Assembly: GCA_934621885.1 (NCBI GenBank)
Contig: CAKTUH010000004.1
Span: 8,334 to 72,333 of the forward strand
DNA length: 64,000 nt
Source of the DNA: an uncultured Collinsella sp.
GTDB lineage: Bacteria; Actinomycetota; Coriobacteriia; Coriobacteriales; Coriobacteriaceae
Direction: 5' to 3'
Shown here: one piece after another, positions 38,201 to 46,433 of the stretch
How positions within the stretch are numbered: position 1 is the first letter of the stretch
Layout of the letters: the number at the start of each line of letters is the position of its first letter
Program-made: the position numbers and the translations under genes
The notes under the pieces: generated by a model
The model's database searches: none
What the model was told of the DNA's origin: nothing
Seen by the model: only the letters and a program-made list of their open reading frames with translations

Positions 38201-41200
38201 TATGCATTCACGACCTTTCCGGTTTCGCGATCGAGTTTTTGCGAGACGACGCGACTGACGCCGTCGGCTTGCATCGAGACGCCGTAGAGAACGTCAGCGT
38301 CCTCCATAGTACGGCGCTGATGCGAGATTACCAAGAGCTGCGTATCGGAACGCAGCACATCGAGGGCGCCGATGAGCTTGGACAGGTTGGCGTCGTCGAG
38401 CGCCGCCTCGACCTCGTCCAGCACATAGAACGGAACCGTGCGCGTACGGTACACGGCAAAGAGCAGGGCGAGCGCCGTCAGGCTCTTCTCACCACCGGAC
38501 ATGAGCATCATCTTGGTGATGCGCTTGCCGCGCGGCTGCGCCACGACCTCAATGCCCGTCTCGGCCGGATGCTCGGGATCGGTCATCTCGAGGTGAGCCT
38601 GGCCGCCAGGGAAGAGCATGGCGAAGATCTCGCGGAAATTCGCGTCGACCTTCTCAAAGGTTACCAGGAACGCCTTGCGCATCTTGCGGTCGATCGCCAC
38701 GGTGATCTTGGTAAGCGCCTTACGCGCACTCTCCAGATCTGCCAGCTGCTCCTCGATGTAGTCGGCACGGCGCTTGAGCTGCTCGTACTCCTCCATGGCA
38801 ACCTGGTTTACGGGGCCCAGGTTGTTGATCTGGCGCACGAGCTGGTTGAGCTCGCGCTCGGCAGCATCGCGGTCGGTAGGCGCGGGAAGCATGAGTGCCT
38901 CCTCGAGCACCGTGGTGCCGTCGGCCGTGATGGCCTTGATCGCGGCCTCCACCTGCACCTCGAGCTTGCCACGTGCGACCTTGAACTCGTTTTGCGTCGC
39001 GGCGGCGGAATCGACCCTCTCTTTGGCACGGGCGACCTCGGCCTTGGCGTCCTCGATGGTCTTCTTGAGCGAAGCCGAGTCCGCCTCCTCCAGAGAGGCC
39101 TGGTCGCGCAGGCGCGCGGCCCAGTCCGAGGCGCGCTCCAACAGGGCAGAGTAGCGCTCGTGCATGGGATCGACGCGCAGGCGCAGCAGCTCGAGCGAGC
39201 GCGAGGCCTGACGCGTCCCGCGGATACGGCGGTCGATGCCCTCCAGGCGATGCTCTAGATCGGGCACGCGGCCCTTCAGCGAACGAAGGCGCTCACTCGT
39301 CTGAGCCAGGCGCACCTTAGCGTCGGCGAGCTTGCCGGCGGCCTCGGAATCATCGCGCCGAACGCGATCGAGATCGTCGTTGGCCTCGGCAATCTGGAGA
39401 CCCAGGTCACTTGCCTGCGCACGGGCCTCGTCGCGCGAACGGGTGAGCTCCTCAACGCGCGGACGCGCAGCACGAACGGCCTCGGCGGCCTGTTCGCGGC
39501 GCTTGGAGATGCGCACGCGCTCGACCTCGGCATTGTTGGCACTCTGCTCAAGGCGGCCGATCTCGGACAGCAGGGAGCGACGCTCGCCCTCAAGGCGGGC
39601 GATCTCGCCGGCGGCATCGCCCTCGGCAGCACGAGCCTCCTCAACGGCAGCGTTGGCCTCGATGACCTGATCCGAAACATGCTCAAACACGGTAGCAAGA
39701 TCGGGCTCCAAGCCCTCCAGCTCACGAATACGACGCTTGCGCTCCAAGGCACCGGAAGCCTCGCCGGCATCAAGCCCCACACGCACCAAGCCACCACAGG
39801 CAACGCGAGCGCCATCGGGCGTCACGTAGGTCACACCGTCAACGACGGGCGCGGCCAGGGCGGCAGAAAGGTCATCGACCACAAAATAGCCGCCGAGCAA
39901 TGCCTCAACGACCGGACCGTAGCCCGCACGCACGGACAGGCAATCAACAAGACGGGTACCGGCGGCACCCTCGGCAGCCGCAGAGCCACTCACGCTGCGC
40001 GTCACCAGCAGCGCCTCGCCCGAGGCCTTCTTCTGATCCAGGGCAGCGCGACCGGCGCGCTCGAGTGCGGCAGCGTTATCGAACAACAGGGCATCGATAT
40101 CGCCGGCAAGCAGCTGCTCAACCAGGCCCTCGAGATCGCGAGGGGCTTCGAGCACGTCGCCCAGACGGCCCGAAACATCGTCGCCCAGCGCGCCCACCAG
40201 ACGGCTCACGAGCGGTGAGCTGTCTGCCATGCGGGCATCGAGCTTCTTTTGGCTGGCAAGCTCCGAGCGAACCTCGGACAGCTTGTTGCGCGCCTCGCTC
40301 TCGCGGGCACGCAGGTCCTTGAGGGCAGCGCGTGCCGTCTCGGTGGCCTCGCGCGCATCGCTCTGGGCCTGACGGGCCGCCTCAAGGGCGCTCTCAAGCT
40401 CCTCAGCACGGTCGCGGCGGCTATCAAGCGATGCTGTGACCTCCTCGAGCTGTTCATCAATCTGCTCCAGGCGCGAGGCGTACATGTTGTCCTCGACCTC
40501 GGCGTTGCTCAGCGAATCCTTCACCTTGGCGAGCTCGAGCGCGGCGTTATCGGCCACGCGCTGCACATCGCGCTGTTCGCGCGTGAGCTGCGAAATCTGG
40601 GCATCAAGCGCCACGCGGCGCTCGTGAAGCTCGGCGGCGGCAGGACCAGCGGCGTCGACGTCCTCCTGGGCCTGCATATGCGCGCCGGTCACTTCCTCAA
40701 GCTGGGCACGCGCATCCTCGAGCTCCTCGACTACGCGACGGCGCTGATGCTCGGAGCTCGAGATCTGGCCGCGCATGTCGGACAGGCGCGACACCATGTT
40801 GTGGCCCTTTTCCTCGAGCAGGCGCATGTCGGAATTAATGCGGCCGACCACATCTTGCATATGGCGACGCTGCTCGCCCAAGTCGCCCACAAACAGGCCC
40901 TTTTCTTCGAGCATGACCTGGAGCTTCTCGAGCTCGCGCTCCTTTTCACCCAAGCGGTATTGCGCAAGCTCAAGCTCGGCAGCGCCCTCCTTGGAGCGGC
41001 TTTCCAGGTCGTTCCACTGCGACTGCAGCGAACGAAGCTCGTCGACGGCCAGCATCTGCGTAAGCTCGTTCGCGCGCGAGGACAGCTCTTTGTACTTGCG
41101 CGCGCGATCGACCTGACGCTCCAGCGGCCGCAGCTGACGGGCGATTTCCTTGTTGATATCGCGGGCACGGGTCAGGTGCTCGTCCATCGATTTAATCTTT

Positions 41201-41736
41201 TTGAGCGCACGTTCCTTGCGACGCTTGTGCTTGGAGATGCCGGCGGCCTCCTCAATGAGGGCACGGCGCTCCTCGGGGCGGCTCTGCAAAATGGCGTCGA
41301 GCTTGCCCTGGCTGATGATGGAATGCGTATCCTTGCCCAGTCCCGAATCGTGCAGGATGTCCTGGATGTCCATCAGGCGGCACGGGCTCGAGTTGATGAG
41401 GTACTCGCTTTCGCCCGAGCGATACATGCGGCGGGTGATAGCCACCTCGTCAAAGTCGACAGGCAGCATATGGTCCGAATTATCGAGCACCAGCGTGACC
41501 TCGGCCACACCCACCGGTTTGCGCGCCGACGAGCCCGAGAAGATGACGTCCTCCATGGCCTGGCCGCGCAGCTGCTTAGCGCTCTGCTCGCCCAGGACCC
41601 ACAGAATCGAGTCGGAGATGTTCGATTTTCCCGAGCCGTTGGGACCGACGATGACGGTTAGGCCCGGCTCAAACGTCATATGGGCGCGGTCGGCAAACGA
41701 CTTGAACCCTTTGAGCGTGAGGGACTTGAGATACAC
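38200..41736 (-). CDS. smc: Chromosome segregation protein SMC
   Basis: Condensin ATPase that loops DNA and separates sister chromosomes, usually with ScpA and ScpB (not in this window). The 1,178-residue protein has Walker A VGPNGSGKSNISDSI at residues 32-46, the first coiled coil to about residue 500, a hinge with YVTPDGARVACGG, a second coiled coil, the signature LMSGGEKSLTALAL and Walker B FYVLDEVEAALDD near the end. The start is GTG at 41736 with GAGG 5 bases upstream. It lies 10 bases after rnc, an order (rnc-smc-ftsY) also seen in B. subtilis. Confidence 0.97.
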   Translation of the reverse strand: MYLKSLTLKGFKSFADRAHMTFEPGLTVIVGPNGSGKSNISDSILWVLGEQSAKQLRGQAMEDVIFSGSSARKPVGVAEVTLVLDNSDHMLPVDFDEVAITRRMYRSGESEYLINSSPCRLMDIQDILHDSGLGKDTHSIISQGKLDAILQSRPEERRALIEEAAGISKHKRRKERALKKIKSMDEHLTRARDINKEIARQLRPLERQVDRARKYKELSSRANELTQMLAVDELRSLQSQWNDLESRSKEGAAELELAQYRLGEKERELEKLQVMLEEKGLFVGDLGEQRRHMQDVVGRINSDMRLLEEKGHNMVSRLSDMRGQISSSEHQRRRVVEELEDARAQLEEVTGAHMQAQEDVDAAGPAAAELHERRVALDAQISQLTREQRDVQRVADNAALELAKVKDSLSNAEVEDNMYASRLEQIDEQLEEVTASLDSRRDRAEELESALEAARQAQSDAREATETARAALKDLRARESEARNKLSEVRSELASQKKLDARMADSSPLVSRLVGALGDDVSGRLGDVLEAPRDLEGLVEQLLAGDIDALLFDNAAALERAGRAALDQKKASGEALLVTRSVSGSAAAEGAAGTRLVDCLSVRAGYGPVVEALLGGYFVVDDLSAALAAPVVDGVTYVTPDGARVACGGLVRVGLDAGEASGALERKRRIRELEGLEPDLATVFEHVSDQVIEANAAVEEARAAEGDAAGEIARLEGERRSLLSEIGRLEQSANNAEVERVRISKRREQAAEAVRAARPRVEELTRSRDEARAQASDLGLQIAEANDDLDRVRRDDSEAAGKLADAKVRLAQTSERLRSLKGRVPDLEHRLEGIDRRIRGTRQASRSLELLRLRVDPMHERYSALLERASDWAARLRDQASLEEADSASLKKTIEDAKAEVARAKERVDSAAATQNEFKVARGKLEVQVEAAIKAITADGTTVLEEALMLPAPTDRDAAERELNQLVRQINNLGPVNQVAMEEYEQLKRRADYIEEQLADLESARKALTKITVAIDRKMRKAFLVTFEKVDANFREIFAMLFPGGQAHLEMTDPEHPAETGIEVVAQPRGKRITKMMLMSGGEKSLTALALLFAVYRTRTVPFYVLDEVEAALDDANLSKLIGALDVLRSDTQLLVISHQRRTMEDADVLYGVSMQADGVSRVVSQKLDRETGKVVNA

Positions 41737-41746
41737 GGTTCCTCGC

Positions 41747-42472
41747 TTAAACAGGCTTCTTGTTGAGAATCACGCCGTTGGTGGTGTAACCCATGCGGTC
41801 GAGCGCCTCGAGCGCAGCAGCTCCCTCGGCCTCCTTCTTGGAGGAACCGGTGCCGCGGCCCTGGCGAATACCGTCGATGAGAACCACGGCGGTAAAGGTC
41901 GGTGCGTGCGCCGGGCCCTCAGAGCCAACGAGCTTGTACGCCGGAGGCTCGTGGCCGTCGGCCTGCACGCACTCCTGCAAGAACGACTTGGGGTTCGCGG
42001 GGTGCTCGGCACGCTCGGAGGCCAGGTGCGGCTTAAGCGTACGGTGGATGAACTCCGCCGCCGCATCCCAGCCAGCATCCAGATACAGCGCGCCCACGAG
42101 CGACTCATAGACGTTCTCGAGCGCCGAGTGCAGTCCGCGCGCGCCCGTGCCGGTCTCGGAGGCACCAAAGATGATGATGTCGTCGATGCCCAGCTCATGG
42201 GACACCTCGGACAGGGTAGCACCCGAGACAAGGGACACCTTCAGGCGCGTAAGCTTACCCTCGTCAAACTCGGGATAGGACTCAAAGAGCGAGCGGGCAA
42301 CCACGGCGCCCAAAATGGAATCGCCCAAAAACTCAAGACGCTCATAGCTCGCCGAGACGGGCTGACCTTCCACGGCAGAGGGGTGCGTGAGCGCCGCGCG
42401 CAGCAGCACCTTGTTATTGAACTCGTGGCCCAGGATTTCCTGGGCGCGCGCGAGTCGTTGAGATAAAGCCAA
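41747..42472 (-). CDS. rnc: Ribonuclease III
   Basis: Double-strand-specific endonuclease for rRNA and mRNA processing. The 241-residue protein has the nuclease signature SYERLEFLGDSILGAVVARSLF near residue 42, the second acidic site LESVYESLVGALYLDAGWD-type (ENVYESLVGALYLDAGW), and a C-terminal dsRNA-binding domain (residues ~165-235; NPKSFLQECVQADG, GRGTGSSKKEAEGAAALEAL). The start is TTG at 42472; the GGAGG used lies in the last codons of acpP. Confidence 0.95.
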   Translation of the reverse strand: MALSQRLARAQEILGHEFNNKVLLRAALTHPSAVEGQPVSASYERLEFLGDSILGAVVARSLFESYPEFDEGKLTRLKVSLVSGATLSEVSHELGIDDIIIFGASETGTGARGLHSALENVYESLVGALYLDAGWDAAAEFIHRTLKPHLASERAEHPANPKSFLQECVQADGHEPPAYKLVGSEGPAHAPTFTAVVLIDGIRQGRGTGSSKKEAEGAAALEALDRMGYTTNGVILNKKPV

Positions 42473-42475
42473 GAC

Positions 42476-42718
42476 TTAGGCCTCCTTGGCGTTTTCGATC
42501 GCGTCGACGGCGTCGGCGACCGAGTTGAGCGACAGCAGCGTCTCGTCGTCAATCTCGAGGTCGAACTCATCCTCGATGGCCGTCACCAGCTGCAGACGCT
42601 CGAGCGAGTTGGCATCGAGATCGTCGAAGGTGGTCTCGTCGCTAATCTCGGCAACGTCGACACCCAGCACGTCGGCGGCAACTTCGGCGATCTTATCGAA
42701 GATTTCGGAGCGGTCCAT
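42476..42718 (-). CDS. acpP: Acyl carrier protein
   Basis: Carries acyl chains on 4'-phosphopantetheine in fatty-acid synthesis. The 80-residue protein starts at the ATG at 42718 (MDRSEIFDKIAEVAADVLG). The prosthetic-group serine lies in DDLDANSLERLQL, where the usual DSL motif reads NSL; the rest of helix 2 and the acidic EDEFDLEIDDETL are standard. It lies between plsX and rnc, as in many Gram-positive bacteria. Confidence 0.94.
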   Translation of the reverse strand: MDRSEIFDKIAEVAADVLGVDVAEISDETTFDDLDANSLERLQLVTAIEDEFDLEIDDETLLSLNSVADAVDAIENAKEA

Positions 42719-42842
42719 AGCGCTTCCTCTCGTATTGCGTGAACAACAACATGTCGGCACCGCAAGCGCAGTGCCAAAACACGGTTTTGATTCTACCCCA
42801 CGATACAGGCCGCGAGGCACATAACAGCGCTCTAACTCGCTC

Positions 42843-43862
42843 TTACAAAACGATGCCGTCCATGGAGTTGGCGACGTTCTCGACCAGCCCGGCGCGCACG
42901 GCTTCGGCAGCGGCGAGCGTGCCGTTCTGGACGGCCTCGACCGAGGTGGCACCATGGCCGATCAGGACAACGCCGCGCAGACCCAGCAGAATGGCGCCGC
43001 CTTTGGCATCGCCCGAGAGTTTAGCCTTGATCTCGCGCATCTGCTTTTTGATGAGCAGCGCGGCGATCTTGGTGCCGAGCGAAGCCATAAAGGCACCCTT
43101 GAGCTCTTGAAGCAAAAACTTAGCGGCGCCCTCGGTTGCCTTGAGGGCAATGTTTCCCGACATACCATCGGCAACGACGACGTCAAAGTTGCCAGAAGTC
43201 AGGTCGGTGCCCTCGCAGTTGCCCACAAAGCCGGGAACGGCGGCCTTCATGGCCGGGAAGCACGCCTTGGTAAAGTTGGAGCCCTTCTCGTCCTCGGTGC
43301 CGTTGGCAAGCAGGCCCACGCGAGGATGCTCAATACCCAAGACGACGCGCGCATAGGCGCTGCCCATCTGGGCAAAACGAACCATATCGTCGACCTCGAC
43401 ATCGGGGTTGGCGCCCATATCGCATAGGACCGTCAGGCCGCCGGCGCGGTTGGGCAGTGCATTGGTGAGGCACGGACGCACCGGTTGCTTCTTGCCCTCG
43501 GCCTGATACCGAAAGGGCGTGACGTAGGCGGTGGCGGCGGCGGTCATGGCGCCGGTGGAGCCGGCGGAGAAGAACGCGTCCGCGTTGCCCTTCTTGATGG
43601 CGCGGCAGGCAAGCACGATCGAGGACTTGCGCTTGGTCATCACAGCACGAATGGGATCGTCATCCATGGCGATGACATCGGGGGCCTCCAGAGCCTCAAC
43701 GCGAGCGTGGGACGCAGCGAAGGGGTTCACGATCTCTGCGGGACCGACGGCCAAGACCTCGATATCGGGGTCCGCCGCAAGCGCGGCCTCGATACCGTCG
43801 AGGACAACCTGGGGCTTCTCGTCTCCACCCACAACGTCTACACAAACGCGAACGTTACTCAT
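42843..43862 (-). CDS. plsX: Phosphate acyltransferase PlsX
   Basis: Converts acyl-ACP to acyl-phosphate for PlsY, the first step of phospholipid synthesis. The ATG at 43862 (MSNVRVCVDVVGGDEKPQV), with AAGGAG 7 bases upstream, is preferred over the in-frame ATG two codons earlier, giving 339 residues. Family segments are DVVGGDEKP, FFSAGSTGAMTAAATAYV and NFDVVVADGMSGNIALKATEG, all intact. It lies in the rpmF-plsX-acpP cluster, preceded by a terminator-like hairpin. Confidence 0.95.
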   Translation of the reverse strand: MSNVRVCVDVVGGDEKPQVVLDGIEAALAADPDIEVLAVGPAEIVNPFAASHARVEALEAPDVIAMDDDPIRAVMTKRKSSIVLACRAIKKGNADAFFSAGSTGAMTAAATAYVTPFRYQAEGKKQPVRPCLTNALPNRAGGLTVLCDMGANPDVEVDDMVRFAQMGSAYARVVLGIEHPRVGLLANGTEDEKGSNFTKACFPAMKAAVPGFVGNCEGTDLTSGNFDVVVADGMSGNIALKATEGAAKFLLQELKGAFMASLGTKIAALLIKKQMREIKAKLSGDAKGGAILLGLRGVVLIGHGATSVEAVQNGTLAAAEAVRAGLVENVANSMDGIVL

Positions 43863-43878
43863 ATACATGCTCCTTATA

Positions 43879-43909
43879 CAAAAATGGCCGACTCATTGAG
43901 CCGGCCATT
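43879..43909 (-). terminator. Terminator-like hairpin between rpmF and plsX
   Basis: On the minus strand AATGGCCG and CGGCCATT pair around an 11-base loop and are followed by TTTTTGTAT, directly before the plsX ribosome-binding site. It may uncouple ribosomal-protein and lipid gene expression. Confidence 0.65.
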
Positions 43910-43949
43910 GTGGTTCCAGTTGGAACGGCATCGCATCCAGAGTATACAG

Positions 43950-44129
43950 TTACTCGGTAACGATAACCTCGCGGTCCTTGTAGAAACCGCAGCTGGGGCA
44001 CACGTGGTGCGGGAGCTTAACAGCGCCGCAACGGGGGCACGTGGACTGAGCCGCAGCCGAGATCTTCATGTTGGCGGAACGACGGGTGTGAGTGCGGATA
44101 CGACCCTGCTTTTGTTTAGGTACGGGCAT
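43950..44129 (-). CDS. rpmF: 50S ribosomal protein L32
   Basis: A 59-residue protein starting MPVPKQKQGRIRTHTRRS. It has the zinc ribbon of bacterial L32: CPRC near residue 31 and CPSC near residue 44 (four-cysteine, zinc-binding C+ form), ending in YKDREVIVTE. The ATG at 44129 has AAGGTCAC upstream. The DUF177-rpmF-plsX order is conserved across bacteria. Confidence 0.96.
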   Translation of the reverse strand: MPVPKQKQGRIRTHTRRSANMKISAAAQSTCPRCGAVKLPHHVCPSCGFYKDREVIVTE

Positions 44130-44193
44130 AGTGACCTTCCTTATGAACTATCCAGTGTGGCGATTACGCGCAAGTAGCGATACTACCACAGTT

Positions 44194-44748
44194 TTACTCG
44201 TCAAGCTTGAGATTCTTCAATGCTGCAAATGGATTTTCCGTGGCAGCGGCCCATTCGGCCTCTGCCTGGGCGGCGCAATCGCATTGCTCCACATTGAGAT
44301 TGATGCCGCAGGTGGGGCACAGGCCGCGGCATTCGGGCTTGCACAGGACAACGAACGGCGTGTCCATGACGACCGCGTCGTTGATAGGCTCGCCCAGATC
44401 GACCATGCGATCCTCGCCCAGCAGCTCGTAGCCGTCCTCATAGGCCTCGGGGTCCTCGGGCTCGTTAAAGAGGTAGAACTCCTCGATCTCGCCGGCAATA
44501 TCAAACGAAGCGGGCTCCAGGCAACGGTCGCACTCGCCGGTTGCGTGCGCGCGGACCATGCCAGTAAGCAGAACACCGGTGCCGGCATTGGTAAAGACCA
44601 CGTCGTAATCGATACCGTCCTGCAGCTGATACTCCTTCTCGCCCACCGTGTAGCTGGCAACATCGACCTTACCGGTCAGCGGATACGAGTCTCCGGGAAA
44701 CTCGAGCTGCTCGGAAAGATCGACGGTAACGCTCGGAAACTCAGCCAT
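44194..44748 (-). CDS. DUF177 (YceD) family protein
   Basis: A 184-residue YceD-family protein, linked to 23S rRNA metabolism and nearly always next to rpmF. It shows TGECDRCLEPASFDIAGEIEEFYLF and CRGLCPTCGINLN, the conserved CxxC pairs of the family. The ATG at 44748 overlaps the stop of the upstream gene as TAATG. The upstream in-frame reading adds 17 non-conserved residues and is rejected. Confidence 0.9.
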   Translation of the reverse strand: MAEFPSVTVDLSEQLEFPGDSYPLTGKVDVASYTVGEKEYQLQDGIDYDVVFTNAGTGVLLTGMVRAHATGECDRCLEPASFDIAGEIEEFYLFNEPEDPEAYEDGYELLGEDRMVDLGEPINDAVVMDTPFVVLCKPECRGLCPTCGINLNVEQCDCAAQAEAEWAAATENPFAALKNLKLDE

Positions 44749-45245
44749 TACCACTGACCGTTCTGCTGGGCGGCACCCTCGTTGAGCTGCTGGCGGCAAC
44801 GGGTGACGGTGCCGGTCAGGCTCTTGAGGTTCTCCTCGAGGTGCGTAAAGACCTGCTCGGCGTAGTCCTCGGCAGCATAGCGCGTCTCGCGCTCGTACTG
44901 CTGGGCACGGTCGCGAATGTCGTCGGCCTGCTGCTGGGCTAGACGGACGATCTCCTGCTCACCGGCAATGGTGAGGGCCTGCTGCTGAGCATCGGCGATG
45001 ATAGAATCGGCCTGAGCGGCGGCGGAAGCCATAAGCTCCTCGCGCTCCTTGAGGATACGGCGGGACTTCTGCCATTCCTCGGGATAGCTCATGCGGATCT
45101 CGTCGAGGATGTTAAAGAAGACGTCGGCATCGATAACCTTCATCTGGGCGTTCTTGCCGAACGGCGTCTTAGCCTCTTCGATGAGCCCCTCGAGCTCGTC
45201 GACAAGACTCACGATCCTGTCGCCAGGAAAATTCTCGCCCGGCAT
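44748..45245 (-). CDS. SepIVA/DivIVA-like coiled-coil protein
   Basis: A 165-residue soluble, largely coiled-coil protein (IVSLVDELEGLIEEAKTPFG, then a charged helix from about residue 60 to 150, ending AAQQNGQW). The order rnc / DUF177 / this gene is the same as mycobacterial Rv2925c-Rv2926c-Rv2927c, where Rv2927c is SepIVA, a DivIVA-domain septation factor. The ATG at 45245 has AAGGAG 6 bases upstream. A role at the septum or growth pole is therefore plausible but inferred from synteny and shape. Confidence 0.7.
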   Translation of the reverse strand: MPGENFPGDRIVSLVDELEGLIEEAKTPFGKNAQMKVIDADVFFNILDEIRMSYPEEWQKSRRILKEREELMASAAAQADSIIADAQQQALTIAGEQEIVRLAQQQADDIRDRAQQYERETRYAAEDYAEQVFTHLEENLKSLTGTVTRCRQQLNEGAAQQNGQW

Positions 45246-45313
45246 CCGGTCTCCTTTCATAGGTAACATATCATCGTGTTAGTTTACCACATGCCACCAG
45301 GCATTAAAAAACG

Positions 45314-45811
45314 TCACGAAAAGCGATGTTTGAGCGCCTTGACCACATTGGGCGGAACAAAATTAGAGACGTCGCTACCGAGCGAGGCAATCTGGCGAAC
45401 CACCGAGCTCGAGATATAGCCGTACTGCGGCGCACTCATGACGAAGATGGACTCCAGCTCGTTATCCAGGCGGTAGTTAAGGTCGGCCTGCTGCAACTCG
45501 TACTCAAAGTCGGTCATGGCACGCAGACCCTTGACCACGGCTCCTGCTCCCTGTTCGCGGGCAAAATCGACCAAGAGGCCGGTGAAGGGTAGCACCTCAA
45601 CGCCGTCAATATCGCCGAGCGCCTCACGTGCCAGCGCCACGCGCTCATCGAGCATAAAGGTGGTGCCCACGCCGTTTTTTCCCTGCGACTCGGCAACGGC
45701 CACGATCACGCTGGGAAAGATGCGGCGGGCACGGCGAATCACGTCGATGTGGCCAAACGTGATGGGATCGAAGGTGCCCGGGACGATTACGCGGTTAATG
45801 GTGTCACTCAT
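45314..45811 (-). CDS. coaD: Phosphopantetheine adenylyltransferase
   Basis: Fourth step of coenzyme A synthesis. The 165-residue protein shows the nucleotidyltransferase motif GTFDPITFGHIDVIRRA at residues 11-27 (HIGH-like), VVKGLRAMTDFEYELQQADLN, and SAPQYGYISSSVVRQIASLG. The start is the ATG at 45811 with GGAGG 8 bases upstream; it overlaps rsmD by 8 bases. The in-frame upstream extension is non-conserved. Confidence 0.95.
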   Translation of the reverse strand: MSDTINRVIVPGTFDPITFGHIDVIRRARRIFPSVIVAVAESQGKNGVGTTFMLDERVALAREALGDIDGVEVLPFTGLLVDFAREQGAGAVVKGLRAMTDFEYELQQADLNYRLDNELESIFVMSAPQYGYISSSVVRQIASLGSDVSNFVPPNVVKALKHRFS

Positions 45812-46433
45812 CGGCATCCTCCGTGGGCGCGTCGCTATCGTTGCCATCATCCTCGCCGTTACCAAGCCAACGAAGCAGGTCGACCGAGGTTATTCCGTAG
45901 CGCTTCTCGCGCACGGTCTCAAAACCTGCCGGATGCGCACCCGCATCGGCGGCAGCGTGCTCGAACAGCGCATAGGCACCCGGTACCAGCAAGCCTTGCT
46001 GAGCTAAGTTTTGCAGCAGCTCCTCGACCGGCTCGGCGCCAAAAGCATAGGGCGGGTCGAGCAGGACCAGGTCAAAGGGACCGCCCGGCACGCGGCCGCG
46101 CGAAGCGCTTGCCAGCACGTCGCCGCCCACCACACGCCAACGCGCACGGTCGCGGCACAGCGACTCGATATTCTTGGTAATCAGACGAGCAGCGTTGCGA
46201 TCGATCTCGAACGTGGTGAGCGAGCGGGCACCACGCGAGAGCATCTCAATGCCCAAGGCACCGGAGCCGCCAAAGGCATCCAGCACGCGGACCTCGTCCA
46301 GATCGAAGTCGAATGCCGACATGACCATAGATGCGCACGCCTCGCGCACGCGATCGGTCGTGGGGCGGGTGACATCGCGACCACGGGGCTCCTCGATCTT
46401 ACGACCGCGCCATTCGCCGCCGATGATTCTCAT
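45804..46433 (-). CDS. rsmD: 16S rRNA (guanine966-N2)-methyltransferase
   Basis: Rossmann-fold methyltransferase modifying G966 of 16S rRNA. The 209-residue protein begins MRIIGGEWRGRKIEEPRG and has TRPTTDRVREACASM, VRVLDAFGGSGALGIEMLSRG (SAM motif) and LVLLDPPYAFG (NPPY-type catalytic motif). The ATG overlaps the recG stop. The recG-rsmD-coaD order is standard for actinobacteria and many Firmicutes. Confidence 0.94.
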   Translation of the reverse strand: MRIIGGEWRGRKIEEPRGRDVTRPTTDRVREACASMVMSAFDFDLDEVRVLDAFGGSGALGIEMLSRGARSLTTFEIDRNAARLITKNIESLCRDRARWRVVGGDVLASASRGRVPGGPFDLVLLDPPYAFGAEPVEELLQNLAQQGLLVPGAYALFEHAAADAGAHPAGFETVREKRYGITSVDLLRWLGNGEDDGNDSDAPTEDADE

